64,000 nucleotides of DNA, from NCBI RefSeq assembly GCF_016924835.1, contig NZ_CP070480.1, forward strand, positions 1,736,001 to 1,800,000, read 5' to 3'. Below, in pieces: positions 46,099 to 55,237 of the stretch; within the stretch, counting starts at the first letter, position 1, and every line of letters begins with the position of its first letter. The position numbers were made by a program, and so were the translations under genes. The DNA comes from Rothia sp. ZJ932. GTDB lineage: Bacteria > Actinomycetota > Actinomycetes > Actinomycetales > Micrococcaceae. Under the pieces are notes generated by a model. That model worked only from the letters and a program-made list of their open reading frames with translations. It ran no database searches and was not told the origin of the DNA.

Positions 46099-47888
46099 TA
46101 TATTTTGCCCAGCCGCACCAGCTCTGAGAACTCTGGAATTTTCTTTTCAAGCTCTTGGAAGTTTCCTTGTCCCAATAATCTTCCACCTCGGAGATAATAT
46201 ATATTATCTGCATTCTTGATGGTCGATAGCCTATGCGCCACAATAATTGTTGTTTGTTGACCCTTTAGGTTATCAACTGTTTTAGTTATCTTATACTCTG
46301 TTTTATTATCTAAAGCAGAAGTTGCTTCATCCATTACTAGAACTTTAGGACTGCGATAAAGCGCCCGTGCAATACCAACCCGTTGTTTTTGCCCGCCTGA
46401 GAGTCTATTACCTTCTTGACCAAGATTTTCGTATATCCCATTTGGCAGGGAATCTACAAGCTCTTCAAGTTCTGTCGCCCTAACAGCCTCAAGAACCTTA
46501 GAGTCATTAATATCAGAAGATTCAAGACCAAAAGCAATATTTTTCCTCAAGTCGCCTGGTATCATCACTACATTCTGAGGAACCACTCCCAGCTGATCTT
46601 GCCATGCACGAATATCAGATTTTATATCCTTTTCTCCTGCAGTAACTTTGCCTTCGTCCGGTTCCATCAGCCCCAGAACGATATCAACCAATGTTGATTT
46701 TCCAGAACCACTTGGTCCCACAAACGCCACAGTAGAACCGTAGGGAATATGTAATGAGATATCATCTAGAACTTTTTTCTGACCACTTCCGTAACTAAAG
46801 GAAACATTATATAGGTTTATATCGCCCTTAAAATCTGTTCCTTTAGAAAAGTTTTTGTTCGTCGATTCGTGAGTAATAACCTGATTAACCTCTGAATCCA
46901 AAATATGTAAACCAGAGCGACCTGCTCTCACGAGATTAGCCGATGCAATAGCTCCATTAACGCTAGGCAACATTCGGATGGCCGCCACAGTGAACACGCC
47001 CATAATTGAAACTGCTTGCGCTGAGGGGTAGAGATTGAACAAAATCAGGGAGAGGGAGACAACGCCAAGTATAAATATAATCTCTGTTAAATACTTCGGA
47101 AGCTCAGAGTAGAAGCTATTTCTTCGATTAACGCTTGCTCTTTTTTCTGCGCCCAGCCTATATTTACCAATGAAGTTATCCGATACATCAAAAAGACGCA
47201 TTTCACGAAAAGCCTGAAAAGCTGGAATAGATGCATACCAAGCGATACGTTCAGCTTCAACAACGTCTGCGCTTATCTGGTTCAGTCTTCTGCGCAAGAT
47301 AATAGGGATTATGACACCAGCACCTCCAAAAAGAAAAAGTGCTACAGTAGCGGCGACAGGTGAAACATAAAAAATAACAAGCAATAATAGAAAAGCGGTG
47401 AGTGAGCTCGAAAAGAAACTTATGCTACCTAAGATTACTTGACCATATGACTGTGAAATAGCAGCAGCAAGGTTGGCATGTAAATCGGGAACCTGTTTTT
47501 GCCGATGCTTCTTATACGGAGCGTATATATACCCTTTAAAAAGATTAACTCGTGCGGTTTTTTCTAGCTGATTTACAAAACCAAGCTGCCACCACCTGAA
47601 AGTGATAGATACGATACTTTTTAAAACAAATGATACTGCAACCATACCTCCCATGATTGCAATCAAGGTTTGCCGGTTAGAAGTATTAAAGAAACTAGCT
47701 ATGATACCTATAACGCCATTGCCTTCTCGAATCTCAGCACCAGAAACCAGTAGTAATAAAGGATAACTGGCACCCACGCCCAGCATTTCTATGAGAGATA
47801 CGAAAGCAGCCCCAAATATCGCAAATAAAAATTTTCCACGATAAGGATAATCGATGAGCTTTAATACATTTTTGATCTGCTTAAGCAT
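46098..47888 (-). CDS. ABC half-transporter, probable lipid-linked glycan flippase (PglK/MsbA type)
   Basis: The 596-residue protein joins six membrane helices (residues about 20-330) to an ATPase domain with Walker A GPSGSGKST near 392, signature LSGGQKQR near 493, Walker B VLVMDEATSALD and a switch His in IIVAHRLST. PglK-like half-transporters flip undecaprenyl-linked oligosaccharides. Because locus B has a Wzy-like protein but no Wzx, this protein is a good candidate for its flippase. It is the first gene of the long leftward run, just after the prs terminator. Confidence 0.88.
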   Translation of the reverse strand: MLKQIKNVLKLIDYPYRGKFLFAIFGAAFVSLIEMLGVGASYPLLLLVSGAEIREGNGVIGIIASFFNTSNRQTLIAIMGGMVAVSFVLKSIVSITFRWWQLGFVNQLEKTARVNLFKGYIYAPYKKHRQKQVPDLHANLAAAISQSYGQVILGSISFFSSSLTAFLLLLVIFYVSPVAATVALFLFGGAGVIIPIILRRRLNQISADVVEAERIAWYASIPAFQAFREMRLFDVSDNFIGKYRLGAEKRASVNRRNSFYSELPKYLTEIIFILGVVSLSLILFNLYPSAQAVSIMGVFTVAAIRMLPSVNGAIASANLVRAGRSGLHILDSEVNQVITHESTNKNFSKGTDFKGDINLYNVSFSYGSGQKKVLDDISLHIPYGSTVAFVGPSGSGKSTLVDIVLGLMEPDEGKVTAGEKDIKSDIRAWQDQLGVVPQNVVMIPGDLRKNIAFGLESSDINDSKVLEAVRATELEELVDSLPNGIYENLGQEGNRLSGGQKQRVGIARALYRSPKVLVMDEATSALDNKTEYKITKTVDNLKGQQTTIIVAHRLSTIKNADNIYYLRGGRLLGQGNFQELEKKIPEFSELVRLGKI

Positions 47889-47939
47889 TACTTGATTATT
47901 TCTCTTCCGTCTTTTACTATTGAGGGCGCTACTGCGGTA

Positions 47940-47997
47940 TGCATATAAAATTTTGGCGCTTGAGGATAATATTCTACTCCTGCAAGTACCAAAATTT
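47940..47997 (-). terminator. Probable terminator after the glmU-prs operon
   Basis: CCAAAATTT (47989-47997) pairs with AAATTTTGG (47948-47956); inner arms CAAG (47983-47986)/CTTG (47959-47962) and TCC (47978-47980)/GGA (47964-47966) extend the stem, with small internal loops. On the minus strand TTATATGC follows. It lies 23 bases past the prs stop and before the ABC transporter gene. Confidence 0.55.
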
Positions 47998-48019
47998 ATT
48001 CTATTCGATATACAAGTTT

Positions 48020-49003
48020 TTAGTTAGCTCGCCCATCAAAGAGGCTGGTCACTGAACCTTCGTCGAAGACTTCCTTGATAGCGCGTGCAATTAGGGGTGC
48101 GATGGAGAGAACGGTGAGGTTCTCGAACTTCTGGTCTTCGCGCAGGGGCAAGGTGTTAGTAACTACGACCTCGCTGGCACCGCAGTTGCCCAGACGCTCG
48201 GCAGCAGGAGCTGAAAATACCGCGTGGGTCGCAGCGATAATCACGTCTTTAGCACCCCGTTCCTTCAGCACGTTCACAGCGCCGGAGATGGTGCCACCTG
48301 TGTCAATCATATCGTCAATCAGAACGCAGACACGTCCTTCAACATCGCCCACCACGGTCTTAGAAACAGCTTGGTTGGGAACGTTCACGTCGCGAGTCTT
48401 GTGAACGAACGCTAGAGGTGCACCGCCCAGAAGCTCAGCCCACTGCTCAGCCACACGCACGCGACCGGTATCAGGTGACACAACGGTCACGTTATCGGTA
48501 TCGACCTTCGACGCGATGTGATCAGCCAAAAGAGGAATAGCCATCAGGTGGTCGACAGGACCGTCGAAGAACCCCTGAATCTGCGCTGTATGCAAATCAA
48601 CGCTCATGAGGCGGTCAGCACCAGCAGTCTTGTACAGATCAGCAATCAGACGAGCCGAGATAGGCTCGCGACCCTTGTGCTTCTTGTCCTGACGCGCGTA
48701 GGGGTAGAACGGCGAAACAACGGTGATTGAACGAGCCGACGCGCGCTTGAGCGAGTCAGTCATAAGCAGCTGTTCCATAATTGCGTCATTAATGGGCGCG
48801 GAGTGGGACTGAATGACGAAGGCATCTTTGCCTCGCGTTGACTCTTCAAAGCGAACGTAGTTCTCGCCATTAGCGAAAGTGTAAGCGGACGAAGGTAGAA
48901 CTTCGTTGCCGAGTTCCGCGGCAATCTGCTCGGCGAGTTCGGGGTGGGCGCGACCCGAAAGTAGCACCATCTTCTTTTCGCCGGGATTCGTAATCTCAGT
49001 CAT
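48020..49003 (-). CDS. prs: Ribose-phosphate pyrophosphokinase
   Basis: The 327-residue enzyme makes PRPP from ribose-5-phosphate and ATP. Motifs are LLSGRAHPELAEQIA, RPP-type VVSPFYPYARQDKKHKGREPI, VDLHTAQIQGFFDGPVDHL and the PRPP-binding VLIDDMIDTGGTI. It overlaps the glmU stop by one base, the usual actinobacterial glmU-prs operon. The rplY gene that normally follows is 25 kb away. Confidence 0.96.
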   Translation of the reverse strand: MTEITNPGEKKMVLLSGRAHPELAEQIAAELGNEVLPSSAYTFANGENYVRFEESTRGKDAFVIQSHSAPINDAIMEQLLMTDSLKRASARSITVVSPFYPYARQDKKHKGREPISARLIADLYKTAGADRLMSVDLHTAQIQGFFDGPVDHLMAIPLLADHIASKVDTDNVTVVSPDTGRVRVAEQWAELLGGAPLAFVHKTRDVNVPNQAVSKTVVGDVEGRVCVLIDDMIDTGGTISGAVNVLKERGAKDVIIAATHAVFSAPAAERLGNCGASEVVVTNTLPLREDQKFENLTVLSIAPLIARAIKEVFDEGSVTSLFDGRAN

Positions 49004-50478
49004 TACTGGTTATCGCTTTCATCTGATGAAGGTGACTGGTCCTGAGCTGCAAGAGCTGCCTCAGCGGCTTGGGTGCCAGCACGTTTTTCAATAACCCAGC
49101 GCTCAATGTTGCGCTGAGGAGCTTCATTAATTGCAAGCGCGCCTGCAGGCACGTCTTTGCGGATCACAGTACCGGCACCAGAGTAGGCACCGTCACCGAT
49201 GGTCACGGGGGCAACGTACATGTTGTCTGATCCCATACGCACGTTATTGCCAACCGTCGAGCGGTGCTTATTCACACCATCATAGTTCACGAAAACTGAG
49301 GCTGCACCAATATTGGAGTTTTCACCAATGGTGACGTCGCCAGCGTATGAGAGGTGGGGAAGTTTAGAACCGGCACCGATTTCAGCGTTCTTGGTCTCAA
49401 CAAAGGTACCGATTTTGCCCTTGGTGCCCAGCTTAGTACCAGGGCGCAGGTAGGCAAAGGGACCTACGGTGGCGTTATCAGCAATTTCAGAGTCGGTGCC
49501 CTCAGTGCGAGAAATCTTTACGTTTTCGCCAACCGTGACGTTCTTAAGGGTGGTGTCAGGGCCAATAACAGAACCGGTACCAATGTGGGTGTTGCCCTGC
49601 AGGTGAGTGCCGGGAAGAATGGTGACATCGTTCTCGATGGTCACGGTCACGTCAATCCAAGTGCTCTCAGGATCAACGATAGTCACGCCGCCAACCATAT
49701 GCGAAACGGCAACGCGGTCGTTGAGCTTGCGTCCCAGCTGGGCAAGCTGCACGCGGTCATTAGCGCCTTCAACTTCCCAACGATCTTCAATATCAAGAGC
49801 CGAGGTGCGGAAGCCGTCTTCGCGGGCAATTGCTAGTACATCGGTAATGTACTTTTCGCCCTGAGCATTGTCGGTAGTAACGCGGGTGAGCGAATCGCGC
49901 AGAACTTTAGCATCAAAAGCGTAAATGCCTGAGTTGATCTCGGTAATCGCCAGCTGTTCCTCAGTAGCGTCTTTGGCTTCAACGATTGCAGTTACCTCGC
50001 CAGCCTCGTTGCGAACAATACGACCGTATGAACCGGGCTGGTCAATGTGAGTTGTCAAAACAGTGACCGCGTTCTTGCCCTCTTCGTGGAAAGCGATTAG
50101 CTTACGCAAAGTTTCAGTCTTCAGCAGGGGCACGTCACCGTAAGTCACAACGACGGTTCCCTCAATGTCTGAGCCCAAGGCATCCAGACCCAGTAAACCA
50201 ACTTCAACGGCGCGTCCGGTACCGGGGATTTCATCCTGATCAACGATGGTAACGTCCGCATCGAAAGCAGTTACGTGCGCAGCAACCTTGTCGCGCTGAT
50301 GGCGAACTACCACAGCTAAGCTCTTAGGCTCCAGTTCGCGAGCAACAGCCACCGCGTGCTCGACCATGGAACGCCCACCAATAGGGTGCATCACCTTGGG
50401 GGTTGAAGATTTCATGCGAGTTCCAGCTCCAGCAGCTAGAACAATAACAGCGGATGGAACAGTTGCTGTGATACTCAC
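49003..50478 (-). CDS. glmU: Bifunctional GlmU (N-acetylglucosamine-1-phosphate uridyltransferase / glucosamine-1-phosphate acetyltransferase)
   Basis: The 491-residue enzyme makes UDP-GlcNAc, the precursor for peptidoglycan and many surface glycans. The N-terminal uridyltransferase has VLAAGAGTRMKSSTPKVMHPIGG and VVTYGDVPLL. The C-terminal half is a left-handed beta-helix with hexapeptide repeats and YAGDVTIGENSNIGAASVFVNYDG around the acetyltransferase site. A Ser/Asp/Glu-rich tail ends it. The GTG start at 50478 has GAGGAG upstream. Confidence 0.96.
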   Translation of the reverse strand: MSITATVPSAVIVLAAGAGTRMKSSTPKVMHPIGGRSMVEHAVAVARELEPKSLAVVVRHQRDKVAAHVTAFDADVTIVDQDEIPGTGRAVEVGLLGLDALGSDIEGTVVVTYGDVPLLKTETLRKLIAFHEEGKNAVTVLTTHIDQPGSYGRIVRNEAGEVTAIVEAKDATEEQLAITEINSGIYAFDAKVLRDSLTRVTTDNAQGEKYITDVLAIAREDGFRTSALDIEDRWEVEGANDRVQLAQLGRKLNDRVAVSHMVGGVTIVDPESTWIDVTVTIENDVTILPGTHLQGNTHIGTGSVIGPDTTLKNVTVGENVKISRTEGTDSEIADNATVGPFAYLRPGTKLGTKGKIGTFVETKNAEIGAGSKLPHLSYAGDVTIGENSNIGAASVFVNYDGVNKHRSTVGNNVRMGSDNMYVAPVTIGDGAYSGAGTVIRKDVPAGALAINEAPQRNIERWVIEKRAGTQAAEAALAAQDQSPSSDESDNQ

Positions 50479-50508
50479 AGATAGAACTCCTCGTTCTAAA
50501 GGGAAACT

Positions 50509-50543
50509 CCCCTACCCCGAAAAATATCGGAGAAAGTAAGGGG
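50509..50543 (-). terminator. Possible terminator/hairpin after tRNA-Gln
   Basis: GTAAGGGG (50536-50543) pairs with CCCCTAC (50509-50515) with one bulge, and an inner arm TCGG (50527-50530)/CCGA (50517-50520) closes an AAAATA loop. On the minus strand a short AGTTTCCCTTT follows. It separates tRNA-Gln from glmU. Confidence 0.5.
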
Positions 50544-50550
50544 TTGAACG

Positions 50551-50622
50551 CTCCGCCACAAGGACTCGAACCTTGAATAACGGCTCCAAAGGCCGCTGTG
50601 TTGCCAATTACACTATGGCGGA
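50551..50622 (-). tRNA. tRNA-Gln (anticodon TTG)
   Basis: Read on the minus strand the 72 bases fold as a cloverleaf: 7-bp acceptor stem TCCGCCA/TGGCGGA, discriminator G, a D-arm around AATTGGCAA, anticodon loop CTTTGGA with anticodon TTG, and a T-arm CAAGG-TTCGAGT-CCTTG. The 3' CCA is not encoded. A tRNA-Gln beside glmU is the common actinobacterial arrangement. Confidence 0.96.
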
Positions 50623-50770
50623 ATGTTACCGACCAATATCATCTTCTGATCGTGAACACCGAACAATCCTATCAAAGACTTCTACATTTACGGCAATCTT
50701 GAGGCGCAGTGTCTAGCAACTTTGCCCACACCTAGCAAACGGCTACCTAAGAACCTAGTACCCTTGAAGA

Positions 50771-52600
50771 GTGGCACATTTACTTGGCGGCGAAGCGCTG
50801 CACCTAGAATTTCCTACCCGTACTGTCTTTGAGGGCATCACCGTGGGTGTCAATGAAGGCAACCGCATCGGCATCGTTGGTCGTAACGGTGACGGCAAGT
50901 CTACCCTCCTTAAACTTTTGGGCGGACGCCTCGCCCCAGATTCCGGCAAGGTGACTGTACGCGGCGGCACCCGCATTGGTTTTCTTGACCAGTCTGATAT
51001 TCTCGACAACAGCCATACCGTAGGTTCTGCCATTGTGGGCGATACCCCCGAATACGAGTGGGCTTCGAACCCGCTGATTCGTGATGTTATTTCTGGTCTG
51101 GTTTCTGACCTTGACTGGAACGCTTCCGTCGTTTCCCTCTCAGGTGGTCAGCGTCGTCGTGTAGCACTGGCGTCCCTGCTTGCCGGTGACTGGGATGTAC
51201 TGATGCTTGATGAGCCAACCAACCACCTCGACGTTGAGGCAATTACCTGGTTAGCGCAGCACCTGAAAAACCGCTGGAACAAGAACGCTGGTGGTCTGCT
51301 GACGGTTACTCACGACCGCTGGTTTCTCGATGAAATTTGTACTGATACGTGGGAGGTCCACGACGGCATTGTAGAACCTTTTGAAGGCGGTTATGCTGCC
51401 TATATTCTGCAGCGCGTAGAACGCGACCGCCAGGCAGCAGCTTCAGAAGCAAAACGCCAGAACCTTATGCGCAAAGAACTGGCGTGGCTACGCCGCGGTG
51501 CTCCCGCCCGCACGTCCAAACCCAAGTTCCGTATTGATGCCGCTAATGAGCTCATCTCAGACGTCCCCCCGGTGCGTAATAAGGTCGAGCTGTCACAGAT
51601 GGCAGTATCTCGACTGGGCAAGGATGTTGTCGATATCGAGAACGTTGATGTTTCTTTTGAGGACCCCACCCAGCCTGGCGGCACCCGTAATGTGCTGAAG
51701 AAAGTTACCTGGCGCATTGCTCCCGGTGAACGCACCGGAATTATGGGTGTCAACGGCGCGGGTAAGTCTACTCTACTAGGTCTCGTCACGAAAGCAGTTA
51801 CCCCATCAAGCGGACGCGTCAAGCACGGCAAAACAGTTGTTGTTGCTACCTTAACTCAGCAGTTAGATGAGCTTAAGGAGGTAGAGAACGACCGCGTTTC
51901 AGACGTTATTGGACGAAAGAAAACCTCGTATGTAGCTGGTGGTAAGGAGATGACTCCCGTGCAGCTCCTTGAGCGTCTAGGGTTTACCTCTGCCCAGCTT
52001 TCCACCCCCGTGAAGGATCTCTCGGGCGGTCAGAAGCGCCGTTTGCAGCTTCTGCTGATTCTTCTGGATGAGCCCAACGTTTTGATTCTCGATGAGCCTT
52101 CCAACGATCTTGATACAGATATGTTGGCAGCTATGGAGGATTTACTCGACACTTGGCCCGGCACCCTGCTGGTTGTCTCCCACGACCGCTACCTCATGGA
52201 ACGCGTTACTGACCAGCAGTACGCCCTGATTGACGGTACGTTCAGACATCTGCCCGGTGGTGTGGATCAATACCTTGAGCTTTCCTCCACTGGTTCAGCA
52301 GGACGCGGCGCCGGAGTTATTGGCTCAGCATCCCCCCTTGAGAAGTCAGTCAACAGCTCTGATGAGCCTAAAGCATCCGGTGCGGAGGTACGTGCCGCCC
52401 AAAAAGAAATCAACCAGATTGACCGCAAACTGACTAAGCTGGCTAATGAGAAAGAAAAGCTGCATCTGAAAATGGCTGAACATGACCAGTCGGACTACGC
52501 CGGTCTCGCTGAGCTCAGTTCTTCTATCCAAGCAATCGACAATCAGGTCGAAGAACTGGAAATACGATGGATGGAAATCTCGGAGATTATAGAGAGGTAA
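50771..52600 (+). CDS. ABC-F family ATPase
   Basis: The 609-residue soluble protein has two ABC domains and no membrane segments: Walker A GRNGDGKST near 37-45 and GVNGAGKST near 327-335; signatures LSGGQRRR near 124 and LSGGQKRR near 417; Walker B MLDEPTNHLD and ILDEPSNDLD. The C-terminus is a charged coiled coil (about 540-609). ABC-F proteins act on ribosomes, as translation factors or in antibiotic protection; this backbone copy is more likely a housekeeping factor. The start is a GTG at 50771. Two glycosyltransferase genes follow, the first only 3 bases after its stop. Confidence 0.92.
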   Translation: MAHLLGGEALHLEFPTRTVFEGITVGVNEGNRIGIVGRNGDGKSTLLKLLGGRLAPDSGKVTVRGGTRIGFLDQSDILDNSHTVGSAIVGDTPEYEWASNPLIRDVISGLVSDLDWNASVVSLSGGQRRRVALASLLAGDWDVLMLDEPTNHLDVEAITWLAQHLKNRWNKNAGGLLTVTHDRWFLDEICTDTWEVHDGIVEPFEGGYAAYILQRVERDRQAAASEAKRQNLMRKELAWLRRGAPARTSKPKFRIDAANELISDVPPVRNKVELSQMAVSRLGKDVVDIENVDVSFEDPTQPGGTRNVLKKVTWRIAPGERTGIMGVNGAGKSTLLGLVTKAVTPSSGRVKHGKTVVVATLTQQLDELKEVENDRVSDVIGRKKTSYVAGGKEMTPVQLLERLGFTSAQLSTPVKDLSGGQKRRLQLLLILLDEPNVLILDEPSNDLDTDMLAAMEDLLDTWPGTLLVVSHDRYLMERVTDQQYALIDGTFRHLPGGVDQYLELSSTGSAGRGAGVIGSASPLEKSVNSSDEPKASGAEVRAAQKEINQIDRKLTKLANEKEKLHLKMAEHDQSDYAGLAELSSSIQAIDNQVEELEIRWMEISEIIER

Positions 52601-52603
52601 GCA

Positions 52604-53650
52604 ATGAAAAAACGTGATACATACAAATGTCTCGTCCTCACGAAAGGTTCAGCACACCTTGGACCTTACGGTATCGACAAACTTAAAAATTTTGACTTTG
52701 AGATTACAGAGAAGAAACCTGCTGAACACAAATTACATGTCAAAATCCGGGATTTCTTTGAGCACCGTTATAACACACCCATCGATAAGACTATTCGCAG
52801 TCTTTTTTTAGCGTACCAATCAGATGTTGTCTTAGCGTTTTTAGAAAATGAGGCACTATTCGCGTCCTGGATGAAGTCCAAGGGAATTAAACCCTATGCA
52901 GATAAACCTTTAGCTGTTCTGGTTTGTTGGCTTGCTGATGATCTTGAAAAAATGTCTCCCTCACAGGCCCAGAAAGAAGTTAGAAAATATTCTGGAGTAG
53001 ATTTATTCTTTGTTTTTAGCCAAAATCAGGTTGAAATTTTAGCAAGGCATGGAATCCCAAAAGATAAAATCAAAAGCGTAAATTTTGGTTTTGCACCAGG
53101 TTTATTCTCCACTAGAAATTTCCACTTGCGATCCGGAAATATGGTAGCTGTGGGTGTTGATAGAGGACGCGATTATAACCTTTTGGTCAATGCGTTAAAG
53201 GGAACTGATATCATTATTGATCTTTACACAAAGCCAGAAGTATATGCTAGTCTTCCCCAGTCATCGCAGATTATCTTCAAAGGGCTGGTTACTTATGATA
53301 AATATAGGGAAATTCTCGCGACTGCAAAAGCAGTAATCATACCCTCAAAGCTCATGGCCTACCCCTCAGGACAGACGGTTGCTATAGAGGCTGGCGGCAC
53401 TGGGGCCCCGGTACTCATTAGCCAAACCCCTGCTCTCTCACAGTACTTTAACTCAACTAATTCCTTACAGTACACCCCTGGAGACGAAGAAGACCTGCGA
53501 GAGCAGTTGATTCGCATGGACTCGGATGATGCACTTCGAGAGTCTCTAAGCCAGGAGATAGGACGAGATATGCATTCTAACTTCACTTACGAACAGATGT
53601 GGCAGACAATATCAAGTGAAATCCTGAATCTGCTCAATAAGAAGCGATAA
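52604..53650 (+). CDS. GT4-like glycosyltransferase
   Basis: The 348-residue product has a C-terminal domain with VAVGVDRGRDYNLLVNAL, IIFKGLVTYDKYREILATAKAVIIPS and GQTVAIEAGGTGAPVLIS, typical of GT-B donor domains although the EX7E motif is changed (AIEAGGTGA). It is A+T-richer than the ABC-F gene directly upstream, whose transcript it must share. No specificity can be given. Confidence 0.75.
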   Translation: MKKRDTYKCLVLTKGSAHLGPYGIDKLKNFDFEITEKKPAEHKLHVKIRDFFEHRYNTPIDKTIRSLFLAYQSDVVLAFLENEALFASWMKSKGIKPYADKPLAVLVCWLADDLEKMSPSQAQKEVRKYSGVDLFFVFSQNQVEILARHGIPKDKIKSVNFGFAPGLFSTRNFHLRSGNMVAVGVDRGRDYNLLVNALKGTDIIIDLYTKPEVYASLPQSSQIIFKGLVTYDKYREILATAKAVIIPSKLMAYPSGQTVAIEAGGTGAPVLISQTPALSQYFNSTNSLQYTPGDEEDLREQLIRMDSDDALRESLSQEIGRDMHSNFTYEQMWQTISSEILNLLNKKR

Positions 53651-53654
53651 GTGA

Positions 53655-54791
53655 ATGGATACAACCAATCAAAAAACCAAGCTGGCACTTTTTTCAACAT
53701 GGGATTTTTCTAGCCCCTATGCTTGGTCTGGAGTCGTACATAATATAACCCGTACACTGTCACAACATGCCGACCTAATAACCGCTCAGGTTCCTCAGGC
53801 TGAAGTTGCTCTGATAGATAGGGTTTTAGCAAAAGCTTCCGGGGCAATAACGAATCGACAGTATCTGCCCTCCCACTCCCTTGCAACATCATGGAAGCAG
53901 AGCAAAATCGCAAAGAAAAAAATTGAACAGGTCAGCGGTAATGACCATGTTCTGGTGTCTTTGGCGGCTTCTACAAGCAGTCTATTCATGCCCAGCGACC
54001 AGCCACTCATTCAGATCGCTGACTCGTCCTTCGCTTCGATGGCAAGGTCGTATTTCGCTGATAATCGGCTTAGCAGGATCTCATACACCCAAGGTGTACT
54101 CATTGATAAAAGAGTTGCTACTAGAACAAACCATTACACTGTAGCAAGTGAGTGGTCTGCCAGCGTCCTGATGAAAGACCTCGGTATAGCAGCCCAAAAA
54201 ATCACGGTTATACCGTTCGGTCCAGGAACTGTTCCTCCTAAAAATCCAGTGTCAGACCAGGCTCTTATTCCTACCTCTGGCACTCTCAGACTTCTTCTCG
54301 TTGCCTCAGATTGGAAACGAAAAGGTGGAGATGATGCTCTCGAAATTGTTGCCGCAGTTAGAAAATACAGAGATGTCGAACTTACGATTGTAGGTAATGC
54401 ACCCAACCGCCTACCTCGCTGGGCTAATCACGTTGGAAAGGTTTCACGCAACGTACTTTCGCAGCTTTATGACACTCATGATTTGCTTTTAGAACCCACA
54501 CAGGCGAGTGCAGGTGGTGTGGTTGTTACTGATGCGATTGCTCATCAATTACCAGTCATTGCAAGACAGGTAGGAGGCCTATCTACTCTAATCCAGGATC
54601 ACCAAACAGGCTTCTTAATCGAAAACAGTCCTGATTTCATACGCACAGCGACCGGGGTACTTTCACATATCAACCCTGATGAAATTTTCGAGATGAAGCA
54701 TCGATGCTCCATCGATTATGCGCAACGACTCAATTGGGGTAGTTGGGCACAAAGTTTCTGCTCAGTAGCGTCGCAGGTATCCTCACATTAA
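53655..54791 (+). CDS. Family 4 glycosyltransferase
   Basis: The 378-residue product has an N-terminal LALFSTWDFSSPYAWSGVVHNI, the TNHYTVASEWSASVLMKDLGI segment and a donor domain with LRLLLVASDWKRKGGDDALEIV and LLEPTQASAGGVVVTDAIAHQLPVI. It starts 4 bases after the previous gene and ends the rightward group. An A+T-rich 446-base region without genes follows. Confidence 0.84.
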   Translation: MDTTNQKTKLALFSTWDFSSPYAWSGVVHNITRTLSQHADLITAQVPQAEVALIDRVLAKASGAITNRQYLPSHSLATSWKQSKIAKKKIEQVSGNDHVLVSLAASTSSLFMPSDQPLIQIADSSFASMARSYFADNRLSRISYTQGVLIDKRVATRTNHYTVASEWSASVLMKDLGIAAQKITVIPFGPGTVPPKNPVSDQALIPTSGTLRLLLVASDWKRKGGDDALEIVAAVRKYRDVELTIVGNAPNRLPRWANHVGKVSRNVLSQLYDTHDLLLEPTQASAGGVVVTDAIAHQLPVIARQVGGLSTLIQDHQTGFLIENSPDFIRTATGVLSHINPDEIFEMKHRCSIDYAQRLNWGSWAQSFCSVASQVSSH

Positions 54792-55237
54792 AAGTGGGGA
54801 AAACCAATCAATCAAGCAAGCACCGTTTTCTCCAGGGAACTCCTTACACTTTGAGGATTATTCGTATAAGGGGTCAACTTTGCAACGGACGCGCACACGC
54901 CAACGCCCCTCTTGCCGAGCCGCTGCTTTGCAACGCGGCTAGGCGGCAATTCACGCCCCGGCTCGCAGGGGATCACCAGCACAGGAAACAAAATTATTCA
55001 TCTTTAAAAAATCAGCTATATTAAATATGAAATATACAGAATAATCCACTGTTATTTTTAGCGAAATTACCACTATTATAACTGATTCGATAATGAACCA
55101 ACGTGAAACTTTCTAGTTAAAACGTATAATTTTTCAAAATATGTTCAGTAATTATTCCAAAGCACGGGGCATTTCAAAATAATTTTTCAATGAAACCATC
55201 ACTATCGACTCACCAAGAGAACTACTTTATAATTTTT
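54792..55237. other. 446-base non-coding region with a G+C-rich hairpin island
   Basis: Most of this stretch is very A+T-rich and I see no gene in it. An exception is about 54880-54975, a G+C-rich block inside it. There TTGCCGAGCCGC (54912-54923) pairs with GCGGCTAGGCGGCAA (54935-54949), 12 bp with a 3-base bulge and an 11-base loop. The nonamer TTTGCAACG occurs on both sides of the 5' arm region (54879 and 54928). No T run follows the stem. Confidence 0.55.
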
